Shown here one piece after another: positions 33,843-43,559 of a stretch of 64,000 nucleotides of DNA. Source of the stretch: Sulfobacillus acidophilus (GTDB lineage Bacteria; Bacillota; Sulfobacillia; Sulfobacillales; Sulfobacillaceae); NCBI GenBank assembly GCA_003023745.1, contig PXYV01000002.1, positions 94,087 through 158,086 on the forward strand. Direction: 5' to 3'. The notes under the pieces are model-generated. The model was not told the DNA's origin. It did not search any database and saw nothing but the letters and a program-made list of their open reading frames with translations. Positions within the stretch are counted from its first letter, which is position 1. Each line of letters starts with the position of its first letter. The position numbers were made by a program, and so were the translations under genes.

Positions 33843-35084
33843 TCATTTGCACCCCGTGTCGCCAGCCCCCATCCGCCGCCTTATCAATTCCGTCAAGCGT
33901 CTGGGCCTGGTGCGGTACAAGAGTTCGCGATAGATGGTCCGGATCGACTGCTCATTCTTGTCCCAGGTGCGGGAGAGACTGACGCGACGGCCCAGTGTTC
34001 CTTGAGCTCGGCGTAGCTCAGGGTTCAACGCGAGCCGCTTCATGGCTTCGCTCAGCGCTTCGATGCTGCCGACTGGAACAAGCGTGCCGATGTTGCGCAC
34101 GAGTTCGGGGATTCCCCCGACATCCGAGGCAATTATCGGTTTTGTGGACGCCATCGCCTCCAAGATTACCAAGGGACTTGCTTCAGGCAACATGGAAGGT
34201 ACGACCACAACATCGATGGCCGCATAGATCTGAGGTAATACGCGGTGACCATAAGCTCCAAGAAGGTGAATATGTGATGTGCATGAGGATTGCCGAGCGA
34301 TGTCTTGAAGCACGCCGTCGGCGACGGGGCGGCCGGTCCACAGGGCGCCAGAGCCGACAATGACCAGATGGGCTTCAGGCAATGCTTGATGGAGATGGGC
34401 AAAAGCTTGGACCAGATTAAGAACCCCTTTTTGTTCGATGAGAGCCCCACAATACAAAAAAACTGGATCGTCGTCCGAGGTCACGTGCCATTGTTGACGC
34501 CAGTGCAGACGCTGCAAAAGATACTGGCTTGCATCAAACTGGTGTGTATCGACCCCGTTGTTGACGACGTGGATGGGGATTGTGAAGGGATAAGCAACCT
34601 GGTATTGACGGGCGACATATTGACTCACCGCGACAATCGCGTCGGCAAATCGGTTGATTGTTGTAAAATCGGCTTGTTGCGCTGCGGTCGAAACGACTCC
34701 ACCTGGGTGGACTAGGGGATCGGAGTCGGCATGGACGATGCGAGCGCCTCCAGCCAAGCATCGAACGTAAGATTCCTTGTGGGTATGAACAATATCAAAG
34801 CGGTGGCTGAGTGTATAAAGCATGTTGGCAAGCGGTTGGCGCATATCGAGGCTATGGTGACCCACACGGGTGCGTGCCCAGGATTGATGAGAAATCCCGA
34901 CCAGTTTTATGGAGCGCCAGTGAGCCTGCCACGAAACGGTTGAGGGTGCAGCGATGGTGACCTCGTGGCCACGCTGTTTTTGAATTTTAGCGAGTTGCAA
35001 GGTGTTCCATACCACTCCGGAACAGGCCTCGATTTCAGGTTGGCGAGGCAAATTGACCGGCCCGAATAGGTGCAGAATTTTCAC
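33843..35084 (-). CDS. Glycosyltransferase family 4
   Basis: 413 residues from GTG 35084 (GGAG upstream). GT4 features in order: MKILHLFGPVNLPRQPEIEACSGVVWN, HTHKESYVRCLAGG, HVVNNGVDTHQFDAS, FLYCGALIEQKGVLNLVQAFAHL, LVIVGSG and EASPLVILEAMASTKPIIASDVGGIPELV. The C-terminus is rich in arginine. It lies 52 bases downstream of another GT4 gene and is likely in the same transcript. Donor and acceptor unknown. Confidence 0.87.
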   Translation of the reverse strand: MKILHLFGPVNLPRQPEIEACSGVVWNTLQLAKIQKQRGHEVTIAAPSTVSWQAHWRSIKLVGISHQSWARTRVGHHSLDMRQPLANMLYTLSHRFDIVHTHKESYVRCLAGGARIVHADSDPLVHPGGVVSTAAQQADFTTINRFADAIVAVSQYVARQYQVAYPFTIPIHVVNNGVDTHQFDASQYLLQRLHWRQQWHVTSDDDPVFLYCGALIEQKGVLNLVQAFAHLHQALPEAHLVIVGSGALWTGRPVADGVLQDIARQSSCTSHIHLLGAYGHRVLPQIYAAIDVVVVPSMLPEASPLVILEAMASTKPIIASDVGGIPELVRNIGTLVPVGSIEALSEAMKRLALNPELRRAQGTLGRRVSLSRTWDKNEQSIRTIYRELLYRTRPRRLTELIRRRMGAGDTGCK

Positions 35085-35136
35085 CAATTATTTCTCCGCT
35101 GCTACGGATGTCGCGCGTGCGCGTGTATTGGGCATA

Positions 35137-36285
35137 TCATGAAACACCTCTTCCTGAAGGTTGGCCAGACTGCGAGGACAGCAACTTTTCGTAGATGCGA
35201 AATGTTTGAATGGCGGTATTTTCCCACTGAAATTGGCGGACGCGCATTCGTCCACGCAAGCCGAACTCGTCGTGGGTCTGAACATCCAGACATTGGGCCA
35301 TGGCCGCTTTAATGTCGGCCACATTGGTGGGATCGACGATTAGTGCTGCGTGCCCACTGACTTCGGGCATGGAAGAACAATTGGAGGTGATGACAGGCGT
35401 TCCATGAGCCATGGCCTCCACAATCGGAACCCCAAACCCCTCGTACAGAGACGGATAGACCAAGGCTTGTGCGCCCAAATACAGTAATTCAAGAATGGAT
35501 TGTCTGACATAGCCTACATGGCGAACGCCAAAGGGCCACGAGGTTGCACGGGCAGGTTGCGGCCCCACTAAAATAAGCTGGACCGCTGGTATATCCAGAC
35601 GCAGCGACTCAAAGGCCGCTAACACGCGGTTTAGATTTTTGCGTGGGGAATTTCCGCCAACCCACAAGAAATATGGATTGGAAATGCTCAGATCATGCAA
35701 TTTTTCCGGTAAGATTGACTTGAGATGGCTGAGCTTGTGAATGGATGGAATCGCTGCTCCCAACGGTGTGACGAAGATGTGGTTTCTGGGAATGTTCAAC
35801 GTCCGCGCAAGGTCTTGCTGGGCGTGGTTACTGATGGTGATGATGGCGTTGCTGCTCCACGGAGCCCAGCGAAGCAGCGAGTGATAGACTAACTTAGTAG
35901 CCAGCGGTTGTAGTTCGGGATGAACCACGGGGATGGCATCATGTATGGTGACGACCTTCTTATGTTTACGGACTGTGGAGAGAAACGGTGCAATACCGCA
36001 AGGATCGTGCAAGATATCGAGTCCCAGGCGGATGCTGGCCTGAGCCAGGATGCGGTGTCCGCGCACCATGACCGAGGGTAGCCGCTTTAAAGCCGGAACC
36101 GGATAGACCGGGAAGTCCCGGTACCAGGAAAGCTTGGAGTTCGGATAAGGTGAAAGCAAGACAATATCAAGTGGCAGGTCCAATCGCCGCAACGCGTACG
36201 AGAGTTCGCGGGCGTAGCGTCCAATACCAGTTAATTCACTGGCCATCCCGTACGTAAAGAGTCCCAATTTAATTCGTTTTGGCAT
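35137..36285 (-). CDS. Glycosyltransferase family 4 (mannosyltransferase-like)
   Basis: 382 residues from ATG 36285, preferred over ATG 36291 because GGGGG then sits six bases upstream. Features: [78 protein letters not shown] and [29 protein letters not shown]. The SxRKNxxRxxxAF stretch is typical of GT4 mannosyltransferases. Head of a leftward pair with the gene at 33843. Confidence 0.88.
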   Translation of the reverse strand: MPKRIKLGLFTYGMASELTGIGRYARELSYALRRLDLPLDIVLLSPYPNSKLSWYRDFPVYPVPALKRLPSVMVRGHRILAQASIRLGLDILHDPCGIAPFLSTVRKHKKVVTIHDAIPVVHPELQPLATKLVYHSLLRWAPWSSNAIITISNHAQQDLARTLNIPRNHIFVTPLGAAIPSIHKLSHLKSILPEKLHDLSISNPYFLWVGGNSPRKNLNRVLAAFESLRLDIPAVQLILVGPQPARATSWPFGVRHVGYVRQSILELLYLGAQALVYPSLYEGFGVPIVEAMAHGTPVITSNCSSMPEVSGHAALIVDPTNVADIKAAMAQCLDVQTHDEFGLRGRMRVRQFQWENTAIQTFRIYEKLLSSQSGQPSGRGVS

Positions 36286-36813
36286 AGACATCCCCCGTTC
36301 CTTGGTTGTCTCATCAACCTCGTACTCAACTTACGCGTCGCATTGAGCCGGTAGGACGGAGGTGGTCCTGGCAAAGCATAGGGCAAATCCCTGGCCTGAA
36401 CGTTGCATAATGATGTCAGGGGTCGGCCCGTTTGATTGGGGCGACACTTGTGGGCAACGTTAGCTTGACCTCTGGCGAAAAGGCGAGCATTTTAAGCAAT
36501 GTCCGGTGCAAAAGAGTTCGATCTTCGTGCCGACGCTTGTCTTTTGGAATTGTTGGAGATTATAGGGTTTCATCTAAAGCGCGGTCGACCGATGATGGCC
36601 GGCTCGCGACTTAGCGAGGGCTTGTGTGCACCCACGCGATACCGCCTGTCCCGTCACTGCTCTGATGGTGAAAGACTTGACGCGGGCCAATTCTTCCAAT
36701 CGAAATGATTGAACAGGATCGCCCCTCCTTCTTTTGAGAGCCAATCCCATCGGCATCAATGGGATCTCATGCTTACACTAGGGAAAAACGCCTCGCGAGG
36801 CGGGGTAAATCTG
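36286..36813. other. Divergent region, GT4 / DUF4012
   Basis: About 530 bases that must hold promoters for both directions. A perfect palindrome CCTCGCGAGG (36791-36800) lies just upstream of the DUF4012 ribosome site and could be an operator. I compared the region with the GEMM c-di-GMP riboswitch pattern and found no convincing match. Confidence 0.4.
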
Positions 36814-38550
36814 ATGGAGTGCATCATGAATGTCAACCGACGATCCGGCCGACGGGTCGGCCTATTGATGGGACTCGCTCTTTTCGCAAGCGTTGCGTCA
36901 CTCTACACAATGCATGAGGTAGCCTTGGCGACGTCGATCGCCAAAGGGGTGGCTGGGGTTGAGCAATCATACCAACAGCACCGGTGGAGCGCAGCGATCG
37001 ATGGGCTTGTCCGGCTAGACCCCCTAGTTCGCGGATTGCGTATGCAGACGCGCTGGGTGGAATTGTTTGGATTTGTTCCCGCCATTGGACCTCGCGTGCG
37101 AATCGATGAGCGCGTATTATCGGTACTGCAAGATGTCACCGAGGCAGCTTACGATGCCAGGCCGTTTTTAAGGCAGTTAGAGGCCAAACGGAGTGTGATG
37201 GCAGCTATGCGCAAATTGCGGCTTGCGGCCGTTGTCGCAAGTGCGCAAGGGATTGACGCCATGGCTCGCCTGCCCACGTTCCCGGCGAGGTCCCCGTTTG
37301 TTCGTCTCAACCAACTGAAGCAGCGCGTTCATTCATTGCTCAGTTTCTCTCGATTGATTCTAACTCACCCACAAATGGTTCGATTATTGTTGGGGACGGA
37401 CCATCCGGATCGGTTCTTACTCATTTTTCAGGACAATGGTGAATTGCGGTCAACGGGTGGCTTTATCGCGGCCGACGGCCTCTTGACCCTATATCATGGT
37501 CAGATCCGCATACAGTTCAACTCTGACATTGCCAACACTGCGGACGCGATTCGGATTCACGATCCGGCACCCTGGGTTTTGCGCACTTATTTTGCCGAAC
37601 GCAACATTTCGTTCATCAATGCCAATCTCAATCCAGATGTTCCCGCCAGCGCGCAGTTGATTCAAAAATTATATGATTCGATTCCACACCATCCCCGCAT
37701 TGACGGAATGATTTTTCTGGACTCATGGTTCATCGATAGGCTTGTGGGGGTTGTTGGGAAGGTTGTAGCAGCGGGTCGCACCTTCACAGCAACGAACTTC
37801 TATCCGGAAGCGGAGTTTTTGGCGGAAGATCGGGGACTGGCGGGTAGCACTCGCATGCGATTCCTCGGGCAAATCTTGCATGATTTGGAAGCGAAGATGC
37901 AAAATCCGGACATGATTGGGCGAGTTTGGCCGGTTTTCAACGCGGCGCTGCAACAAAAGCACTTGATGATTGATGCGGATAATCCGCTCTTATCGCAATG
38001 GTTGATGGGCCAACACTGGACCGGCGCGCTTCCCGTTCTGTCTCGAGTTAATCGCTTGTTGGTGCTCAATGACAACTACGGCGGGTTAAAAGACAATCAT
38101 TTTATGACATCTGGAATCGGGATTGCGTTGAACAAATTGACCAACGGCCGCTATCAAGAGACGGTAACGACGACATGGACCTTAATCGGAATTCGCAATG
38201 GCTGGTTGGTGGGCACCTATGTGGGGTGGGTTCAGTGTTACGTGCCCAAGGGCACGACGCTAAAGAGCTTGAGCGGCTATCACGTGCATGGGGTGCGCAT
38301 GGCCGTACATTCGGGACTAGGAATGACCGCATTTGGCACCGGGATTGAAATTGCCCCCCGCCTCTCCATGAAGACTCCACCCCACACTGAGACCCTGGTA
38401 TGGGTATTTATATTGCCGCGTTTGATGCATCCCCGCAAGATCGACGTCATTATTCAGCCCGGATTACCTGGACAAGAGCTAGAATATCAGGGCCAGAGGA
38501 AGCCCGTGCTTGTCCATCAAGTGCGTAATGAAGTGGTGGTGGTGCGGTGA
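36814..38550 (+). CDS. DUF4012 surface protein
   Basis: 578 residues from ATG 36814 (GGCGGGG upstream; ATG 36826 is possible). A basic start and one membrane helix (VGLLMGLALFASVASLYTM) are followed by the DUF4012 domain, with HPDRFLLIFQDNGELRSTGGFIAADGLLTLYHGQI near residue 205 as its hallmark, and a long C-terminal part. DUF4012 proteins are membrane-anchored extracellular proteins found beside polysaccharide genes in Gram-positives. They are structurally akin to LytR-CpsA-Psr-like ligases only in context, and their reaction is unknown. Its position after the glycosyltransferases suggests a role in glycan attachment or export. Confidence 0.82.
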   Translation: MECIMNVNRRSGRRVGLLMGLALFASVASLYTMHEVALATSIAKGVAGVEQSYQQHRWSAAIDGLVRLDPLVRGLRMQTRWVELFGFVPAIGPRVRIDERVLSVLQDVTEAAYDARPFLRQLEAKRSVMAAMRKLRLAAVVASAQGIDAMARLPTFPARSPFVRLNQLKQRVHSLLSFSRLILTHPQMVRLLLGTDHPDRFLLIFQDNGELRSTGGFIAADGLLTLYHGQIRIQFNSDIANTADAIRIHDPAPWVLRTYFAERNISFINANLNPDVPASAQLIQKLYDSIPHHPRIDGMIFLDSWFIDRLVGVVGKVVAAGRTFTATNFYPEAEFLAEDRGLAGSTRMRFLGQILHDLEAKMQNPDMIGRVWPVFNAALQQKHLMIDADNPLLSQWLMGQHWTGALPVLSRVNRLLVLNDNYGGLKDNHFMTSGIGIALNKLTNGRYQETVTTTWTLIGIRNGWLVGTYVGWVQCYVPKGTTLKSLSGYHVHGVRMAVHSGLGMTAFGTGIEIAPRLSMKTPPHTETLVWVFILPRLMHPRKIDVIIQPGLPGQELEYQGQRKPVLVHQVRNEVVVVR

Positions 38551-38814
38551 TGGACAGCACGCCTAAGTGTGTTGCGGCTGAGGTTCAGGGCCTTGAGCGG
38601 TGTGACGAGGCCTGTTGCCCATACACGAACTAATCGGTTTAGTTCGCTTGGTGAAAGCCGAAGGTTAGTCGGAGCGCCAAAGCACGCCAGGCTATCCCTG
38701 CCTGTGATATGGGGAATGCCCCCTACTGTCGGTGGCTGATTGTCGGTAAATTCGACGATAAGTACGATGGATCGCGGCAATCTGTCAAAGTTGGGCGAAG
38801 GAGAAGAATATTTG

Positions 38815-39708
38815 ATGCAGGCGTGGCTATCCGACGATACCAATCTACTAGACCGTCTCCGAGCTGTTTGTGACGGTGCAGGTTTAGGCCTGGTGAGCAT
38901 TGACTGGCTTTTAGACTCCGAGGGCGCACCCACTTCGCGCACATTTGTCGGAGAAGTGACGGGCCGCCGTTTTTGCGCGTGTTTTAGGCAGCCTTTATTA
39001 GTATCTGAACGCCGGTTGCTGCAGCAACTCTGTCATGAGCACGATGAACTCTATAGGGCCCGTTTGGCGCTGTTAGAAATGGTGCATGAGTTGGGAAATC
39101 CGCTGTCGGTACTGGATGCTCATTTGCAGTTGATGCGTGCCGGACAGGTAACCTCGGCGCGGTGGTCCGCCGTCTTTCGAGCACTTGCGCACATAAACCA
39201 GCGTTTACATCAAGAAACGGACCGTCACAGGGCGCAGTGGTTTAATATTGTCGAAGTCATCAATGAAGCCATTGAGGATTTGGGTGCGACAAGCGGCACG
39301 CCGTGTGTTATCTGGAATGTGCCACAACATCCGGTATTTCTCAATTGGCAGCGCGAGCGAGCCCAACAAATTCTTTTCAATCTTTTGAAGAATGCCGTGG
39401 AAGCGAGCCAATCGCAGGGCGTTATCGACATCGCCATCTTGTCGAACGATCACGAATGCACGATTGCCGTGAAAAATCGTGGTCAGTGCATACCGGATGA
39501 TGCGGTTCACGTGTTGTTTGCGCCGGGGTGGTCATCGAAATCATCCGGGCATCTTGGGATGGGGCTGGCGGTTTCACAAAAGCTGGCGGAGAGGGCAGGT
39601 GCCCGGCTCGAATACAGCGATGCGATTGGGTTCGTAGTACGGATCCCGGTTAGTGATGCCCTGTCGCCGACTCCTATTCCGGGGTCGGTCATGGCGTCAC
39701 AACGCTAA
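38815..39708 (+). CDS. Soluble sensor histidine kinase
   Basis: 297 residues from ATG 38815 (or TTG 38812), with AAGGAG upstream. An N-terminal ~75-residue sensor region of no known type precedes a DHp helix with MVHELGNPLSVLDAHLQLM (His91) and an HATPase domain (N-box LFNLLKNAVEAS, G1-like PDDAVHVLFAPGWSSK, G2 HLGMGLAVSQKLAERAG). There is no membrane helix, so it senses a cytosolic cue. The H-box is HisKA-like, whereas the nearby response regulator (41488) is NarL-type, which usually pairs with HisKA_3 kinases. The partner is therefore uncertain. Confidence 0.82.
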   Translation: MQAWLSDDTNLLDRLRAVCDGAGLGLVSIDWLLDSEGAPTSRTFVGEVTGRRFCACFRQPLLVSERRLLQQLCHEHDELYRARLALLEMVHELGNPLSVLDAHLQLMRAGQVTSARWSAVFRALAHINQRLHQETDRHRAQWFNIVEVINEAIEDLGATSGTPCVIWNVPQHPVFLNWQRERAQQILFNLLKNAVEASQSQGVIDIAILSNDHECTIAVKNRGQCIPDDAVHVLFAPGWSSKSSGHLGMGLAVSQKLAERAGARLEYSDAIGFVVRIPVSDALSPTPIPGSVMASQR

Positions 39709-39930
39709 CGGGTAACGGTCTTTGCGGTCGACAAAGAAATCTTCGCATCATCTGCAAAACAGGTGTGATAAACTGAATTTGTGTCTTCGGTCATCAACCA
39801 AGTCTGGTCCCACTGGCCGGTACTGTTTGCGGATCCTTGAACGCAGGGGAACGACCGTGGCTTTGGGGCAGATTGGACGGGTAGACCAGAATTGAGTCGG
39901 AAAGAGTTGGAGTCGGGGGCGATATTGAAT

Positions 39931-40704
39931 ATGGATACAACCAAAGTGGCCATCGTAACCGGAGGCGGTTCAGGCATTGGCCAATCGTGTGCCATCACGT
40001 TGGCTAAGCGGGGATTCCGGGTGGCGGTTGCCGATGTGAACATGGATGCCGCGCATACCACGGTAGAGTTGGTGGGCGCGGATCGGGCGCGCGCTTTTGC
40101 CTTGGATGTTTCGTCCTCGGACGCGGTAAACCGGGGTGTCGAAGCTATCTGGCAATGGCAGGACCGGATTGACGTGCTTGTTAACAATGCCGGCATTGTG
40201 CTGCAGAAAATGATGGTAGATTTGTCCGACCAAGAATGGCACAAAGTGATGCAGACCAATCTTACCGGTGCCTTTTACATGGCGCGGAAAGTGGTGCCGT
40301 TCATGCGCAAAGGTGGCGCGGGCGGCCGGATTATCAACATGTCGTCAGTCCTTTCTACGCTACCGCGCCCCCTCAATGGACCGTATGCGAGCAGCAAAGG
40401 CGCCCTCAACGCGTTTACGCGGGCCCTGGCTCTGGAAGTAGCGTCCGATCGCATTACCGTCAATGCGGTGGCTCCTGGTCACATTTTGACGCCGCTTACG
40501 GTGCCGATGTTTACTCCCGAAGTAACGCGGGCGTTTGAAAAGCGTATTCCCTTAGGGGTTGTGGGCCAACCGGAGTGGGTGGCCAATGTCGTGGCCTTTT
40601 TGGCGAGCGATGACGCGCAGTACGTGACCGGCCAGGTGATCTTTGTGGATGGGGGATACAACATTAACGGGGATCTGCCAGGGCTTGAGTTTGGTGGGCA
40701 GTAG
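39931..40704 (+). CDS. Short-chain dehydrogenase/reductase (SDR)
   Basis: 257 residues from ATG 39931, giving the normal start MDTTKVAIVTGGGSGIGQ. The classical SDR set is complete: TGGGSGIG, VADVNMD, LVNNAGIV, the catalytic Ser in NMSSVLSTLP, YASSKGA (Tyr-x3-Lys) and the closing ASDDAQYVTGQVIFVDGG. The acidic residue after strand 2 (VADVNM) favours NAD(H). Twelve bases upstream of the MBL hydrolase gene, so they form an operon. Substrate unknown; a hydroxy acid or lactone-derived alcohol would fit the neighbour. Confidence 0.88.
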   Translation: MDTTKVAIVTGGGSGIGQSCAITLAKRGFRVAVADVNMDAAHTTVELVGADRARAFALDVSSSDAVNRGVEAIWQWQDRIDVLVNNAGIVLQKMMVDLSDQEWHKVMQTNLTGAFYMARKVVPFMRKGGAGGRIINMSSVLSTLPRPLNGPYASSKGALNAFTRALALEVASDRITVNAVAPGHILTPLTVPMFTPEVTRAFEKRIPLGVVGQPEWVANVVAFLASDDAQYVTGQVIFVDGGYNINGDLPGLEFGGQ

Positions 40705-40716
40705 GAGGGGTGCGCC

Positions 40717-41454
40717 ATGGATGCGTGGCGAATCATTGCTTTAGACACAGGCACTTCAGTCATCGAAAAGTCCATTTTAACCTATCTTACCGACGTAGGT
40801 CAGGCGCTTCGCATTCCCCGGGTGATGTGGTACATTGATGGCCCGCGGCGCATTATTGTGGATACGAGCGCCGAATCGCCGGAGGTTGCCGAACAAATTA
40901 TCGGGGAGAACTTGACCCGGACCGCTGACCAGGAACCGGCCAATGCGCTGAAACGGATTGGCGTGCGGGGCGAGGACATTGACTATGTGTTGCTGACGCA
41001 CTTGCATTGGGACCATGCTGCGAACAATCACCTGTTTCCAAATGCCAAGTTTATTGTCCAGCGCGACGAACTACGCTATGCGTATGCTCCCAGTTCTTTC
41101 TTTGAGAAGGCGTTTCTTTCTCCTCAAGGTGGGTACTTGCCTCCGTTTTTGCATACCCGGTTTGATTTGCTCGACGGCGATCTGGAACTGATGCCCGGAC
41201 TAGAAATTGTCAAGTGCCCCGGGCATACCCCGGGGTCACAAGCGGTGCGCGTTCGCACCAAGCAGGGGTGGTTGACGGTTGCGGGGGACGCTGTCTTTAC
41301 CTATGAAAATCTGGAAAAACGGATTCCGCCCGGGTTTCATGTCAACGTTGATGCGGCTTTGGCCTCCATGCAAAAGATCGCAGCCATCTCGGATGAGGTG
41401 CTGCCGAGTCACGACTATCGCGTGTTTGTGGATGATGGTCCTCGGGAATTTTGA
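40717..41454 (+). CDS. MBL-fold hydrolase, N-acyl homoserine lactonase-like
   Basis: 245 residues, ATG 40717 with GGAGGGG upstream. All metal ligands of the family are present: THLHWDHAANN (HxHxDH), CPGHTPGSQ, AGDAVF and PSHDYR. The sequence IDYVLLTHLHWDHAANNHLFPNAKF is that of AiiA-like lactonases. It may open acyl-homoserine lactones or other lactones. In an organism not known for AHL signalling, quorum quenching or catabolic lactone hydrolysis together with the SDR are both possible. Cytosolic. Confidence 0.85.
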   Translation: MDAWRIIALDTGTSVIEKSILTYLTDVGQALRIPRVMWYIDGPRRIIVDTSAESPEVAEQIIGENLTRTADQEPANALKRIGVRGEDIDYVLLTHLHWDHAANNHLFPNAKFIVQRDELRYAYAPSSFFEKAFLSPQGGYLPPFLHTRFDLLDGDLELMPGLEIVKCPGHTPGSQAVRVRTKQGWLTVAGDAVFTYENLEKRIPPGFHVNVDAALASMQKIAAISDEVLPSHDYRVFVDDGPREF

Positions 41455-41487
41455 TCGGCGGGCGGCGCTTTAACAAAAGCCACATGG

Positions 41488-42228
41488 TTAGGATTGATCT
41501 AGAAAAGTTAAAACAGCCTTGACGCGCGCGTGTTCCTCGGGGTTTCCACTATTGATGTGCAGAGCGGAGTAAATGCCCGTTAACTGGTTTTCAATGGATT
41601 TTTCGGAGAGGAACAGGGTCTTGGCGATGGCGGAGTTGGTATATCCCTGTGAGACTAACGCCAGAATGTCCGTCTGCCGCTTGGAGAGTTGGTGGACGGG
41701 ACTCTTGCGCTGTCGTGCCGCCATTTCCAAGAGGGCGGGGTCCAATATGACTAACCCGTCCTTGGCCCCTTGAATAGCGCGCACCAACGATTCGATGTTG
41801 TAGATAGACTTTTTCAACAGGTAAGACCAGCCTTTGACTTGATGCTCCGGGATGGTGTGCAAGAGATCAGGCAGCGCATAGTTCGACAACATCACCAGCC
41901 CAATCTGAGGGTCATCCTGTCTCAGACGCAATCCCGTCTCCACGCCGGTCCAGCCCAATCCCAGATCAATATCGAGTAACGCGACTGCCGGGCGAGTGCG
42001 CTCCAAGTCTTCGTACGCTTTTTGACCATTGGTGTACGTGGCGACAACATCGAAACCGGCAATGCGGGTGAGTGCGTTTTGCAGCAACTCACACAACAAA
42101 TTTTCATCTTCGACAATGATAATGCGCAGGGAGTCCATCTCCACTAAGTACGACTCGTTGGAGGAGGCAGGGCGGTGCGAATATTGTCTCGTTTCCGTAC
42201 TTTGGTTCACGGGTTCTGTAACCCCCAT
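41488..42228 (-). CDS. NarL/FixJ-type response regulator
   Basis: 246 residues from ATG 42228, which lies two bases after the stop of the upstream gene (TAAAGATG); ATG 42138 would give a leaner protein. REC domain: LRIIIVEDENLLCELL, phospho-acceptor in VALLDIDLG (Asp86), switch Ser in VMLSNY and Lys in YLLKKS. It is followed by a LuxR HTH (LSKRQTDILALVSQGYTNSAIAKTLFLSEKSIENQLTGIY). The ~30 extra N-terminal residues are low complexity. It is coupled to the membrane LuxR regulator, so the two may act in one pathway. Confidence 0.88.
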   Translation of the reverse strand: MGVTEPVNQSTETRQYSHRPASSNESYLVEMDSLRIIIVEDENLLCELLQNALTRIAGFDVVATYTNGQKAYEDLERTRPAVALLDIDLGLGWTGVETGLRLRQDDPQIGLVMLSNYALPDLLHTIPEHQVKGWSYLLKKSIYNIESLVRAIQGAKDGLVILDPALLEMAARQRKSPVHQLSKRQTDILALVSQGYTNSAIAKTLFLSEKSIENQLTGIYSALHINSGNPEEHARVKAVLTFLDQS

Positions 42229-42230
42229 CT

Positions 42231-43559
42231 TTAACGGATGCGGCGATGAGCGGGTGGCCCCCACGGTTCCGATTGTGTTAGACGATCAACAAGTTCGCGT
42301 CGGTTCTTTGTTTGCGTTTTCCGGTAAATGTTTTTGAGATGGGTCTTGAGTGTATTGATGGATACGTACAGTTCTTTGAGAATGTCTTGATTACTGTACC
42401 CGTCGATGAGAAGGCCTACAATGCGCCGCTCCTGGGGCGTAAGGCAAGCATAGATGTCCTTGTTCTGAAGACACACCGGGACGGTAGGAACACTCGCCCG
42501 CTTGCCGCTCGTGGGATTCACGCGGGATGTTAGAAATATGGCCAGTAAGGCTATGGCAAGGACAGTTGGATGCTGATGAAGGCCGGAGATCCGTTCGACA
42601 GCCCAACCGGCCACAAATATCGCGGGTGTGAGCCACGGTGTCCAAGAAGATTTGGGTAAAGAGTGTACAGACATGGCCACAACCGCTTGCGACACCAACA
42701 CTGCGTTAATAGCCAAGATCACAGGTAACGAAAGTAATGCTTGCGGCCACAGCGCCGCCGGACGCGCGAATGCCAGAAGTTCCCATATCAACAAGACGGC
42801 TACGAAAAAACCAGAGAAATGACGCCAATACTCCTCGGGTAATAAGGCCAATAACACCGGGATCGCTATTGTCCCTCCGGCGTCTAAAATTGTTAAGCCG
42901 ACATTTGATAAGAGGGAGTCTGTGGGCACGACCCGGATGCTCGCGCTGACTGCATATCCTAAGACAAGAAGCATTGTGCCTTGAGTCCAACCGATGGATA
43001 GGGTCACGCCGCGCGATTGGACTGACTGTGATATCTGTTGCAGCGGCGGTGAGCAGACCAGCAGGCAGGTTGTGGAAACCATAAGGGCCATAGTTATGAG
43101 TTCGGTGACCAAGGGCCAATGAAGGCTGATAACGGTCAGTGTTTGGGCGATGAGGGTCGTTGCGGGCCATACCACCAATACATTTCGCCTGCAAAGCAAG
43201 AACGCGATGTCGCCTTTTGCGATCCATAGCCACAAAAGGGGTGCACAGGCGATGAGTTGTAGTATTCGTGCCGCGGCCAGATCTAGGTGGAAAGCAATTT
43301 GCACTACCACGATGCCTGATACCCATATGAATCCAGCCCACCCCATCGACTGACGGTCTCGTGCCACTTGTGCGTAATTTTGAGCTGACCAGGCGATTTG
43401 GGTTGCTAGTACGAGCACCACAACGCACCACGTGCCGGGCGGGTATAAGGTGGAAGCCCCATGCGTCGGAACCGGTGCATGCAGCATCATCAAGCCTTCT
43501 ACCCAACCGATTAATAAGAGGGTGCTCAGCGTAAACATCTTGGTAGCGTGCGTCGGCAT
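42231..43559 (-). CDS. Polytopic membrane LuxR-type regulator
   Basis: 442 residues from ATG 43559 with AGGAGG upstream. About eleven or twelve membrane helices (residues ~8-355) run straight into a cytosolic LuxR HTH (CLTPQERRIVGLLIDGYSNQDILKELYVSINTLKTHLKNIYRKTQT). Such fusions of an MFS-like or 12-helix membrane domain with a LuxR HTH are known in Eggerthella and other Gram-positives, where they act as membrane-bound one-component sensors. The gene is followed directly by the response regulator. Ligand unknown. Confidence 0.82.
   Translation of the reverse strand: MPTHATKMFTLSTLLLIGWVEGLMMLHAPVPTHGASTLYPPGTWCVVVLVLATQIAWSAQNYAQVARDRQSMGWAGFIWVSGIVVVQIAFHLDLAAARILQLIACAPLLWLWIAKGDIAFLLCRRNVLVVWPATTLIAQTLTVISLHWPLVTELITMALMVSTTCLLVCSPPLQQISQSVQSRGVTLSIGWTQGTMLLVLGYAVSASIRVVPTDSLLSNVGLTILDAGGTIAIPVLLALLPEEYWRHFSGFFVAVLLIWELLAFARPAALWPQALLSLPVILAINAVLVSQAVVAMSVHSLPKSSWTPWLTPAIFVAGWAVERISGLHQHPTVLAIALLAIFLTSRVNPTSGKRASVPTVPVCLQNKDIYACLTPQERRIVGLLIDGYSNQDILKELYVSINTLKTHLKNIYRKTQTKNRRELVDRLTQSEPWGPPAHRRIR

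Noticed and set aside
36286..36813. Possible c-di-GMP (GEMM) riboswitch before the DUF4012 gene
   Set aside because: A few GGCAAA-like pieces occur, but the conserved ACGCA, GACGCAAAGCC and tetraloop-receptor parts are missing.
40275..40538. Alternative frames on both strands of the SDR gene
   Set aside because: They are shadows: the SDR frame has all catalytic motifs.
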